Positions 35,621-42,815 of a DNA stretch of 57,552 bases are shown here, one piece after another. The notes under the pieces were generated by a model that was not told where the DNA came from, did not search any database, and saw only the letters and a list, made by a program, of their open reading frames with translations. The position numbers and the translations under genes are program-made. How positions within the stretch are numbered: position 1 is the first letter of the stretch; each line of letters starts with the position of its first letter. The stretch comes from a virus, in the IMG/VR virus record IMGVR_UViG_3300023174_000194, positions 1 to 57,552 of that record; one strand, written 5' to 3'.

Positions 35621-36291
35621 TATGCTGTACCTCCATTTGCTACCCATCGAGATCCAACAGACATTCCCGTTGATCTACCACCCCTTTTACCAGCAGCCAA
35701 GTTTCTCTTGTAAACAGTTGGGTTAGAAAAATGTTCAGAAATTCCACTTGATCTTAAAAATGCTTGAGTAAAATATTTGCTAAAAAACATGTCCCAAACA
35801 TTTTCAAATTGTCCTTTTGTATTACCCCCAGGGTTTTCTACAAGTACTGGTTTCTTAGTATATACAACTTGCCCACCTACTTCAAACCTTAAGGTTTCTC
35901 CATGAACTGGCTGGATGATAACTGGTTGACCAAGTTCCATAATCTTTGCTTTATTCTCAAAAGGAACCTTTGATCCATTTTGAATAGTTTTTGATTGTTT
36001 AAACTCTGAAATAAAAGATAGGCCAAGGTTGCTAACAGCAAACTTAATATCAAATAACCTTGCTGAAGAACTTCCTGATTGACCCCATTCATAAACATGA
36101 TGCAATGTTTGATAACTTACTCTTGCGTTTGCATCAATAAACTGTGATGCTTCTTCTTCAACAAGTGGGCCAAGATTTCTAAAAAAGGCATGTTTTCCAA
36201 CTTGAACTCCATCAACAAATCCTAGAGAGTATTCCATAATGTTATCCATCTCTTTGCGAAACTGTTGGCTATCCATTCTTATTTTAATCAT
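35620..36291 (-). CDS. HK97 gp10-like head-tail joining/tail completion protein
   Basis: 223 residues. N-terminal MDSQQFRKEMDNIMEYSLGFVDGV followed by the helix GPLVEEEASQFIDANARVS is reminiscent of HK97 gp10-type proteins that act at the neck. The C-terminus is basic (AAGKRGGRSTGMSVGSRW). It overlaps the previous gene by four bases (ATGA) and the next by one. Assignment is by place and general shape. Confidence 0.55.
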   Translation of the reverse strand: MIKIRMDSQQFRKEMDNIMEYSLGFVDGVQVGKHAFFRNLGPLVEEEASQFIDANARVSYQTLHHVYEWGQSGSSSARLFDIKFAVSNLGLSFISEFKQSKTIQNGSKVPFENKAKIMELGQPVIIQPVHGETLRFEVGGQVVYTKKPVLVENPGGNTKGQFENVWDMFFSKYFTQAFLRSSGISEHFSNPTVYKRNLAAGKRGGRSTGMSVGSRWVANGGTA

Positions 36292-36734
36292 ACATCTACC
36301 GCCTGGTTTTCAGATCTGCGTATAACAAGATTATAATATTCAATACCGCCAAATGGTCCTACAAATGGTTCCTGTGTTGCAATTTCAAAAATTGTAGACT
36401 TTCCTGCTCTTGGTCCTGCTGTTTCTGTGTATATATAATTACAGTTTTTATCACGAATATTAGTTATAAGAATATTTGTTACTGAGTTTTGTGCATCTAA
36501 ACTTGATATTCTTATGTCTGTTTTTACTCTACCAATTAAATTACTTTTTTGTGTAATATTTACATTAGGTGTAAATTCTTCTACACCCTTACGGCCAACA
36601 GCATTAAAGTTAGCAGCAATAGTCTTATCTAGAACCCAACTCTTTTTAACATTTCCATAAACACCTTGATCAACAATTGGATAATATACATCCGCCTGCA
36701 TTGGAAAGATAAAGTCTGGCTCTTCGCATATCAT
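36288..36734 (-). CDS. Head closure-type protein
   Basis: 148 residues with beta strands (DFIFPMQADVYYPIVDQGVYG, then IFEIATQEPFVGPFGGIEYY), the plan expected of small head closure proteins placed between adaptor and tail completion genes. Overlaps its neighbours by one and four bases. No catalytic motif. Confidence 0.55.
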   Translation of the reverse strand: MICEEPDFIFPMQADVYYPIVDQGVYGNVKKSWVLDKTIAANFNAVGRKGVEEFTPNVNITQKSNLIGRVKTDIRISSLDAQNSVTNILITNIRDKNCNYIYTETAGPRAGKSTIFEIATQEPFVGPFGGIEYYNLVIRRSENQAVDV

Positions 36735-37651
36735 TAAATTATCCCTGGCCTGGTAATATTCTTAACATACTTCTTCAGTATCTTATCTACCAAGAAGTTG
36801 CCAGTACCATTAAACATTGTTTTGTCAAACTGAATCCTAAACTGATCTGTATTGTATGCAGTTACATATCTTTTGTAATAGTCTAACTTGCCACACTTTA
36901 AATCTTCAATTAAAAGTTTTGAAGCGTATTTGATGTCTGCAGGAACGGTTAAGTATCCCTGATCAAGAACGATTGTGTAGTCATAGTTTGTAGGAAATCC
37001 AGATGCACTGTATCCATAGTATCCAAGATCTCCTCTTCCAGAAATAAGGTTTGGTCCTGTTGACTCATACCTATTTAGTTGTCCGTCATAAACCTTTTGT
37101 ATTGCAGTCTTGTCTGATGTTATTAAGTAATTGTATTTGTTTGTATCTGGAGTCGATCTGTCATAGACAAGTTCGTTATTCTCATACACTTTAAATATCT
37201 TGTAGGCCCTGTTCCACAAAGGAAAATAGTCTGATCCATTACCTGTGCCAACGACTGTTATCTTTTTGTTATAAAATCCTTCGACTACAAATGTGTCAAT
37301 AATTGATCTTGCAACTAACTCTAATGTTGTGTATTCAGCAATTTCCGATGCTGTTGTTCCCAATATATTTGGATCTACGTATGGCCTGATTAATTCATAA
37401 AACTCTTCGTAAATTAAAACTTCTGTCTCGCTAACAATTTTAAAAAGTTCTACTCTGTAATTATTGTCATATCTGCCAGGAAGAGAAATCTCTAAATCAT
37501 CTCCTGTAGATGAATCTAAAAATTCTACTTCTTGTATTGAAAGATCCGCCATATCCGTAACTCTTGCATAAATGTCTACATCGTTGTAACCTGAAGGAAC
37601 AACAAAGTTTACTGCAATTGTTTCGTATGGCGGAACTCTCAATATCTCCAT
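36734..37651 (-). CDS. Head-tail connector (adaptor-like) protein
   Basis: 305 residues. The N-terminal 110 residues form an extra beta domain (TIAVNFVVPSGYNDVDIYARV, YRVELFKIV) not present in simple adaptors. The rest (about 120-305) contains the helix pair ASEIAEYTTLELVARSIIDTF and DIKYASKLLIEDLKCGKLDYY typical of gp6-like connector proteins that bind the portal ring. It starts three bases after the 149-residue gene. Confidence 0.6.
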   Translation of the reverse strand: MEILRVPPYETIAVNFVVPSGYNDVDIYARVTDMADLSIQEVEFLDSSTGDDLEISLPGRYDNNYRVELFKIVSETEVLIYEEFYELIRPYVDPNILGTTASEIAEYTTLELVARSIIDTFVVEGFYNKKITVVGTGNGSDYFPLWNRAYKIFKVYENNELVYDRSTPDTNKYNYLITSDKTAIQKVYDGQLNRYESTGPNLISGRGDLGYYGYSASGFPTNYDYTIVLDQGYLTVPADIKYASKLLIEDLKCGKLDYYKRYVTAYNTDQFRIQFDKTMFNGTGNFLVDKILKKYVKNITRPGII

Positions 37652-37654
37652 GAA

Positions 37655-38104
37655 TTACTTACCGAATTCCTTGGCAACTTCTTCTGGGGTTGCTATGCGA
37701 ATGTGCGAACGAGTTAGCCACTTTTCTGCTGCATCCTTATCAACAATATTATAGCCACGGTAAACCTTGCCTACCTCTGACCATGTAACATTCTTTGTTG
37801 AGTAAAGAGCAACTGTTTCTTTCTTTTCTTCTGGCTTTGCGCTTTTCTTTCTTGGGGTAGCCTTGACTGCTGTAGTAGCACCAATGACTCCGTCTGCTAC
37901 TGATCCAAGTGCCTGAACTTCTTCAGGTGCCTGATATGCAGGTGCTTCAACGACTGCTTGAACAGCCTCTTCAACAACTGAATTCTCTACAACATGCTCG
38001 ACAACTGGTGCCTCTACAACAGAATGCTCAACAACTGGTGTCTCAAAAACTGGTGCTTCATGTGCTGCTTCTTCTTCAATTGGATTATTATTCATATTTT
38101 CCAT
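37655..38104 (-). CDS. Small head protein with acidic Val/Glu-rich N-terminus
   Basis: 149 residues. The first 65 residues are a low-complexity repeat of EAPV/VVEH units, followed by a basic linker (ATPRKKSAKPEEKKE) and a compact C-terminal domain (VTWSEVGKVYRGYNIVDKDAAEKWL, then IRIATPEEVAKEFGK). The C-terminal domain looks like the small winged modules found next to capsid genes in actinophages. Start follows AAGGAGG; promoter at 38122-38130. Confidence 0.55.
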   Translation of the reverse strand: MENMNNNPIEEEAAHEAPVFETPVVEHSVVEAPVVEHVVENSVVEEAVQAVVEAPAYQAPEEVQALGSVADGVIGATTAVKATPRKKSAKPEEKKETVALYSTKNVTWSEVGKVYRGYNIVDKDAAEKWLTRSHIRIATPEEVAKEFGK

Positions 38105-38121
38105 GATTCCTCCTTGTTAGT

Positions 38122-38130
38122 ATTATATCA
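38122..38130 (-). promoter_or_regulatory. Extended -10 promoter TGATATAAT behind the capsid terminator
   Basis: Reads TGATATAAT, 17 bases before the ATG of the 149-residue gene and directly after the capsid terminator hairpin. Confidence 0.65.
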
Positions 38131-38136
38131 TTATAA

Positions 38137-38175
38137 ATTATAAAGGGGAGTAAGAGCGTTAACTCCTACTCCCCC
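38137..38175 (-). terminator. Terminator after the major capsid gene
   Basis: 12-bp stem (GGGGAGTAGGAG against CTCTTACTCCCC, one G-T pair), loop TTAACG, then TTTATAATTT. It begins about 20 bases after the capsid stop codon. Confidence 0.8.
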
Positions 38176-38195
38176 TAATTTTTACTGTTTACACA

Positions 38196-39347
38196 TTATG
38201 CATCTGCTGCAGCGTCAGCCCATGCGATTGCATCCTGCTCTTCCCATTGAATACCGAAGCGAACGAAGACTGTATATTCTACAGTGTCCTTCTTTGGCTT
38301 GTATTCACGGTTTACAGTGATGTCACGCTGGAATCCCCATACACGGTTCTGTGGGAATGTCAAATCGACATATCCTGCAGGGTAGTATGGAACTTCTTGT
38401 ACGTCAATTCCTAGAACACGTGTTGTACGTGCTCCACCGAATGTCTGATCATTACCGTCTAGGTATGATTGGCGCATTGCTGGAGTTCCAGCAGCACCTG
38501 CGTGTGAACCAAATGCTTCTGCAATTGCATCAGCAAGTGTACCGTTATTCTTAACGATACCTTGGAAAACATCTGTACCAGCGTAGAACTTTAGGTTGTT
38601 CTTGAGTGCACGATACTTTCGTGGCATTGCAAGAATAACCTTCTGCATAACTTCTGGAGTCCATCCTCCGTTAGCAACTGTAACAACTGCTTCGTGAGCA
38701 TCTCCTTCTGTCTTTACACGGTTTACGAATCCATCCATAATTGAAAGGAATGAACCAGTTGCTCCATCGCCGTTGATTGCAAGGTCTTCGATATCATTAC
38801 CGAAAGCGTTTGTCATCAAGCGTACAATGTGATCTTCTAGTGCTGCACCTTCGATATTATCTTCTAGTGATTCTGAAGATACTTCCCAGTCAAGACGAAT
38901 CTTCTTTGTAGTCAATTCAACCTTTGAGAATGTTGCACCTGCGTTTGTGTAATCGCCAACTGCTTGCGCTGCTGCACGAATTACACGCTCTCCGACGTTT
39001 ACCTTTTCGAGTTCCATTGTATTGGCTCTCATAGTAACGCGACGGCCATCTTTGGCGAGGATTGTAGCATCCCACACGTAGTCGATAAAACGACGTGCTT
39101 GCTCTGGGCGGAGAATTCCGCTGCCAGCCTCACCTGAAGGATTTACTGCGTTTGGTCCAGTGTTAACTCCTGATAGTGCTGCTGGGATATTACCCAAAAC
39201 TCCACCATCGGTATAGTTACCTGGTACGTTTGAACCTGCATCTGATCCAGATGCGAATGCGCCCTGACCCTGATAGAGTCCTGGTGCAGTTCCGCCTAGG
39301 TTACCTGAAGTACCTGGCTGGTTCTTTTCTATATTTTGTTCCGACAT
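38196..39347 (-). CDS. Major capsid protein
   Basis: 383 residues. HK97-fold type by position and features: a flexible Gly/Asn-rich N-terminus (about 1-75) that could be the scaffold arm or be removed by the protease, then GERVIRAAAQAVGDYTN, the long spine helix EDHIVRLMTNAFGNDIEDLAI, and a C-terminal strand region with YTVFVRFGIQWEEQDAIAW. It follows AGGAGGTGA, one of the best ribosome sites in the window, and ends in a terminator, both fitting a very abundant product. Confidence 0.88.
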   Translation of the reverse strand: MSEQNIEKNQPGTSGNLGGTAPGLYQGQGAFASGSDAGSNVPGNYTDGGVLGNIPAALSGVNTGPNAVNPSGEAGSGILRPEQARRFIDYVWDATILAKDGRRVTMRANTMELEKVNVGERVIRAAAQAVGDYTNAGATFSKVELTTKKIRLDWEVSSESLEDNIEGAALEDHIVRLMTNAFGNDIEDLAINGDGATGSFLSIMDGFVNRVKTEGDAHEAVVTVANGGWTPEVMQKVILAMPRKYRALKNNLKFYAGTDVFQGIVKNNGTLADAIAEAFGSHAGAAGTPAMRQSYLDGNDQTFGGARTTRVLGIDVQEVPYYPAGYVDLTFPQNRVWGFQRDITVNREYKPKKDTVEYTVFVRFGIQWEEQDAIAWADAAADA

Positions 39348-39368
39348 ATTGTCACCTCCTGTGATTTT

Positions 39369-40013
39369 CTAACTTAATAGATCGGCTGTTTTGAGGAAAC
39401 TACCGCCCCATAGGGATTTTTCAACCATTTCAGGTTGATCCTGTACAATCTCGCCGAGATCGCCAGACTTTCGGAAAGCAGTATCGGCTTCCACCGCTTC
39501 AACTCTCTTTCCAAATCTATCAAATTCATTCTTTGCTGCAGCAATATCTTTTGCTACCTCTGTGAATGATTCTTTTACTACTTCAACGTCAACTTTTGAA
39601 GACTTAAGCATTTCTACTTCTGCCTGCAAAGATTTAACTGTTAATACTAGATCGCTAAAGGCTTTTTCAAGATCGTCATTTGTTTTTGTGACTGATCCTT
39701 CAATTACTTCATCTGACTTAGGGAGCATAGGCTTTTTCTTAGCCTCTGCTTCTTCATCTGCTGGAGTTTCAGCAGCAGCCTCTGCTGCGGATTCTGCTTC
39801 GTCAGGTTTTGGCTTTGCAGCCTTTTCTGTTTCTGCATCAGACTTTGAATCGCACTTACATGCGTCCATAGACATTCCGCAATCTGGACATGTTGAAGCC
39901 TTTACAACTTCTTCTGTCTTTGCATCTGCCTTTAGAGCGACCTCTGACTTTGCTACTTCTACTGGTGCTTCTGTTGTAATAACTTCTGCAACGATTTCTG
40001 TATTTTCTGTCAT
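39369..40013 (-). CDS. Nested scaffold protein, internal start within the protease gene
   Basis: 214 residues (MTENTEIVAEV to the shared stop). The internal ATG at 40013 is preceded by AAGGAGGT at 40021-40028 with a 7-base spacing, a complete match to the anti-Shine-Dalgarno; nothing else inside the gene requires such a run. The product is acidic and Ala/Glu/Lys-rich, contains CPDCGMSMDACKC, a possible zinc knuckle, and a long coiled coil near the end (AFSDLVLTVKSLQAEVEML), the composition of a scaffold. The arrangement mirrors lambda gpC/Nu3. Production is inferred from the site, not shown. Confidence 0.65.
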   Translation of the reverse strand: MTENTEIVAEVITTEAPVEVAKSEVALKADAKTEEVVKASTCPDCGMSMDACKCDSKSDAETEKAAKPKPDEAESAAEAAAETPADEEAEAKKKPMLPKSDEVIEGSVTKTNDDLEKAFSDLVLTVKSLQAEVEMLKSSKVDVEVVKESFTEVAKDIAAAKNEFDRFGKRVEAVEADTAFRKSGDLGEIVQDQPEMVEKSLWGGSFLKTADLLS

Positions 40014-40766
40014 AGGTTTTACCTCCTTGTTAATCTTAGAAGTATTAATGCCTTTAGCACTATCAACTAAGAATTTTATCATTGTTGTTTTTTCATTATC
40101 CGTTTTTTCAACGAACCCTATATTTTTCATTGGTTCACCAGAGATTGGGCTATTCTCTGATTCATTTTCTGAAACTGTTACAATTCCAGATTCTGTATCC
40201 CAAAAAACATTTTCAATTATTGTGTTGTCGCCTTTAACCATATTTACACCATCAACCTTTTCTACGGACATAATATTTGCAAACTGATTTGCTGGGGAAT
40301 CTACAAGACTCAACTCAACTAAATCATATTCTTTAATAATTCTAATTGGTGTATCTGACTTTTCGTCATAACCGTCGTCCCATTTGTTCATTCTTCCGCC
40401 AATTGAAAAACCAGTAAGAGTTCCATCTAGAACTTTTTCCCAAGTATCTTGTGCGCCTTTTGAAACATATGCAGATACATACACACCACTAAAAAACTTT
40501 TTTGATTCTGGATCAAAGTATTTTTCTGCTTTAAAATTAACCATTTTACCAACTGCTAAGGGTTGGTGCATTTCTCTAATATTTCCACGAAACTTTGCAA
40601 ATGCTTCCATTGATGCTTCTGCTGTAACGATATCCATCTGCTTGTCTAGGTTGTCAAGGGATGCAAAACCTGATACGGTTCTACGTTCTTTATCCACCTT
40701 ACTGAAAGGCAGAGAAAACCTTAGATTGTCACCTTCGGAATTCCAGTTGGCTTTAGAGATAGTCAT
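39369..40766 (-). CDS. Prohead protease fused to scaffold domain
   Basis: 465 residues from the ATG at 40766 (MTISKANW). The N-terminal 165 residues are an HK97-type (S78) prohead protease: H67 in REMHQP, S121 in GFSIGG and S153 in ELSLVDSPAN are the likely catalytic or motif positions. The C-terminal 215 residues are the acidic scaffold region that can also be made alone from 40013. It cleaves the capsid and scaffold during maturation. The start sits 10 bases after a TATAAT, and the only GGGG is 19 bases away, so the leader is at most a few bases. Confidence 0.85.
   Translation of the reverse strand: MTISKANWNSEGDNLRFSLPFSKVDKERRTVSGFASLDNLDKQMDIVTAEASMEAFAKFRGNIREMHQPLAVGKMVNFKAEKYFDPESKKFFSGVYVSAYVSKGAQDTWEKVLDGTLTGFSIGGRMNKWDDGYDEKSDTPIRIIKEYDLVELSLVDSPANQFANIMSVEKVDGVNMVKGDNTIIENVFWDTESGIVTVSENESENSPISGEPMKNIGFVEKTDNEKTTMIKFLVDSAKGINTSKINKEVKPMTENTEIVAEVITTEAPVEVAKSEVALKADAKTEEVVKASTCPDCGMSMDACKCDSKSDAETEKAAKPKPDEAESAAEAAAETPADEEAEAKKKPMLPKSDEVIEGSVTKTNDDLEKAFSDLVLTVKSLQAEVEMLKSSKVDVEVVKESFTEVAKDIAAAKNEFDRFGKRVEAVEADTAFRKSGDLGEIVQDQPEMVEKSLWGGSFLKTADLLS
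40021..40028 (-). promoter_or_regulatory. Strong internal ribosome-binding site AAGGAGGT
   Basis: AAGGAGGT inside the protease reading frame, seven bases before the ATG of the nested scaffold. It is the fullest anti-SD match noticed in the window. Confidence 0.75.
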
Positions 40767-40776
40767 GGTAGTATAT

Positions 40777-40782
40777 ATTATA
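40777..40782 (-). promoter_or_regulatory. Candidate -10 box before the protease gene
   Basis: TATAAT preceded by GCA, ending 10 bases before the ATG at 40766, in the gap after the portal gene. It lacks the TGn element, so it is weaker evidence than the other sites. Confidence 0.35.
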
Positions 40783-40806
40783 TGCCCCTTTTTGAGCATA
40801 TCTCAA

Positions 40807-42393
40807 TTATTGAGATGATCGCCCTTCGCCTTTTGGATTTCTTCCAGCAATAGTAGCAGAACCATCTGACTGATTGTTGGTTCTTTCGGCGTCTCTTTGA
40901 CGATCTGCTGGATTATTTGCAGCCTCTGGCTTTGCAACAACTGGATCATCGCCACCATCTCTTTGTGGCATTCCAAGAATAGTTCTTGCTTCATTAGGAA
41001 CCATAATTTGATTCTTAACATAGCGCTCAAGGATCTGAGACTGAGCAATTTCATCAGTAAGTGTAAGTTCGTTGAACTTGAAATCTAGAATATCTGTCTT
41101 TTCACGAATGATCTTATTGATCATCTTGCTTAACTTATCCTGTGCTGGTCTTGAAACCTGCTCCTTAAATGTTCTATCCTGTGCTAATGCTGCTGCAATG
41201 TTTGATGAATCTCCCCCGCCAAGTTTAGACAATGGAACCTGGTGAGCAACAAGAATGTCATCACGGTTCTGCTTACGATATTCTTTAAATGATCCTTCTT
41301 GAATTCCGTTTTCAATCGGTTCCATCTTGAACTCAACCTTATTGCCATCTGAATCTCCTGGCAATGGGATGTATAGAGTTCTATGATTTTGACCTTTAAG
41401 TCCTGTCTGCAAGAATCTAAACATCTTGTCCTCTGCCTCTGAAGATAACTTTGCACCCTTAAGAGTTACAACGTATCTAGGGACAGCCTTATTACTAAAG
41501 AAATCAATGTTGTATTGTGATGCAAGTGAGTCACCATACAAAGAGTTTATTGCTGCTAAGATATCAGGAACTCCGTAGAATGTGTTTAGTGGAGAGTATG
41601 ACTTAAAGTGAATAATCTCGTTTGGTCTTGGATCTGTTCCAAGAGGGTTTGGGTTCGTTGCTGCAAAATTACGGAAATAAATAACCTTGTTTCCAATAAC
41701 CTGAACAAAACCATCACGCAATCTTCTAATTCTAATTGTTGTTGATGGAATGTGACCGACATATCCAATTTCGCCCTTAATGGTTCTACCAACTTCTAGG
41801 TATGCGTTTCCAGTAGACTGAAGATCTGTAAAGATTTTTTCCATTGTAGATGTAAATGAATCTTCTGTGTTTAAAGATTCTAACCAATCTCTAACTTCAA
41901 TCTTTGCTCTTTCAATTCTTTTTCTTGCTCTGCCAACTGCATCGTTATCTGAAGATGACTCTAACTTTAACATTGTTCTTGCTGAAATCTCAAAGTCATA
42001 ACCAAGTCCAACAATGTTTTCTACCTTGGCATCAATGGCTGCGTGATTGGCAAATGATGTATCGTAATAACTTGCTAACTCATAAAGGTTCCATGGTGGT
42101 GTAATAACATCGAACAAACCATAACCATTTCTGTAGATAGTTCCTGGATTAATTTCTTTTGATCTTGCACCATTAATTCCAGTGCTTTCTGCTCTAGATG
42201 AGTCAATGTATGCTTGTGTTACTTCTGTCTTTGATATTCTGCTTGCTCTGCGTTTAAAGTTATTTTCTAGTCCCTCAAAAACTTTTAGATCATCCCACGA
42301 CTTATTGAATGGATCTTGCTTAATAAAAGTATCATCTGCTGGTGCAAGTTCATCGATTCTTGCTGGGATTCTATATTCTGAATTATCTGACAT
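40807..42393 (-). CDS. Portal protein
   Basis: 528 residues. The twelve-fold ring through which DNA enters the head. Typical features: ITPPWNLYELASYYDTSFANHAAIDAKVEN near the N-terminus, a central stem region with ETGxT-like helix pair (EIIHFKSYSPLNTFYGVPDILAA) and the crown region (VPLSKLGGGDSSNIAAA), then a Pro/Gly-rich C-terminus with an RNPKGEG tail. Overlaps the preceding gene by one base. In the tailed-phage plan terminase is usually adjacent, but here it is about 37 kb away. Confidence 0.88.
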   Translation of the reverse strand: MSDNSEYRIPARIDELAPADDTFIKQDPFNKSWDDLKVFEGLENNFKRRASRISKTEVTQAYIDSSRAESTGINGARSKEINPGTIYRNGYGLFDVITPPWNLYELASYYDTSFANHAAIDAKVENIVGLGYDFEISARTMLKLESSSDNDAVGRARKRIERAKIEVRDWLESLNTEDSFTSTMEKIFTDLQSTGNAYLEVGRTIKGEIGYVGHIPSTTIRIRRLRDGFVQVIGNKVIYFRNFAATNPNPLGTDPRPNEIIHFKSYSPLNTFYGVPDILAAINSLYGDSLASQYNIDFFSNKAVPRYVVTLKGAKLSSEAEDKMFRFLQTGLKGQNHRTLYIPLPGDSDGNKVEFKMEPIENGIQEGSFKEYRKQNRDDILVAHQVPLSKLGGGDSSNIAAALAQDRTFKEQVSRPAQDKLSKMINKIIREKTDILDFKFNELTLTDEIAQSQILERYVKNQIMVPNEARTILGMPQRDGGDDPVVAKPEAANNPADRQRDAERTNNQSDGSATIAGRNPKGEGRSSQ

Positions 42394-42797
42394 TAGTCAT
42401 CACTTCCATACTTTGCAATAGTGTCCTTGGCTGCTTGTACTGCTCCAAGGTCGTTCATTGAAGGAATTAGTCCTTCTGCTAGTCTTTGCTTCTGCTCAGA
42501 GTATTCTTCTTCTGAGATTCTAGTTAATCCTGGTACGAAGATGCATTCTCCATCTCCTTCGTCCCCGAAATGTTTTGCTGCTTCTTTTAGTTTTGAGATC
42601 TGCATAATGTCTCCACGCATTGACTCAATGTTTAAAACAGAGCCAGTTCCGTCTGTAAACCATTTTCCATTAGACTTTTTGTAAACATACAAACCCCACT
42701 CATAGTGCTTTTCAATAATTTTTGCACGGGACTCGCCAATCTGCCCCTTCATTTTAGGTAATGGCTTACGCTTTTTCTTTGGATTTTCTGGATTCAT
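42393..42797 (-). CDS. Small protein preceding the portal gene
   Basis: 134 residues from the ATG at 42797 (MNPENPKKKRK). The N-terminus is strongly basic (PKKKRKPLPKMKGQIGESRAK) and the middle has aromatic strands (WGLYVYKKSNGKWFTDGTG). The C-terminus is acidic. A longer reading from the ATG at 42803 would place the start one base from the -10 box, so the second ATG, seven bases from it, is preferred and would be leaderless. Function unknown; position and basic start suggest DNA or portal binding. Confidence 0.6.
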   Translation of the reverse strand: MNPENPKKKRKPLPKMKGQIGESRAKIIEKHYEWGLYVYKKSNGKWFTDGTGSVLNIESMRGDIMQISKLKEAAKHFGDEGDGECIFVPGLTRISEEEYSEQKQRLAEGLIPSMNDLGAVQAAKDTIAKYGSDD

Positions 42798-42804
42798 AAC
42801 CATA

Positions 42805-42813
42805 AGTATACCA
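42805..42813 (-). promoter_or_regulatory. Extended -10 promoter TGGTATACT before the portal block
   Basis: Reads TGGTATACT; the hexamer ends seven bases before the ATG at 42797. A second TATAAT is at 42815-42820. It heads the portal-capsid gene run. Confidence 0.6.
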
Positions 42814-42815
42814 TA

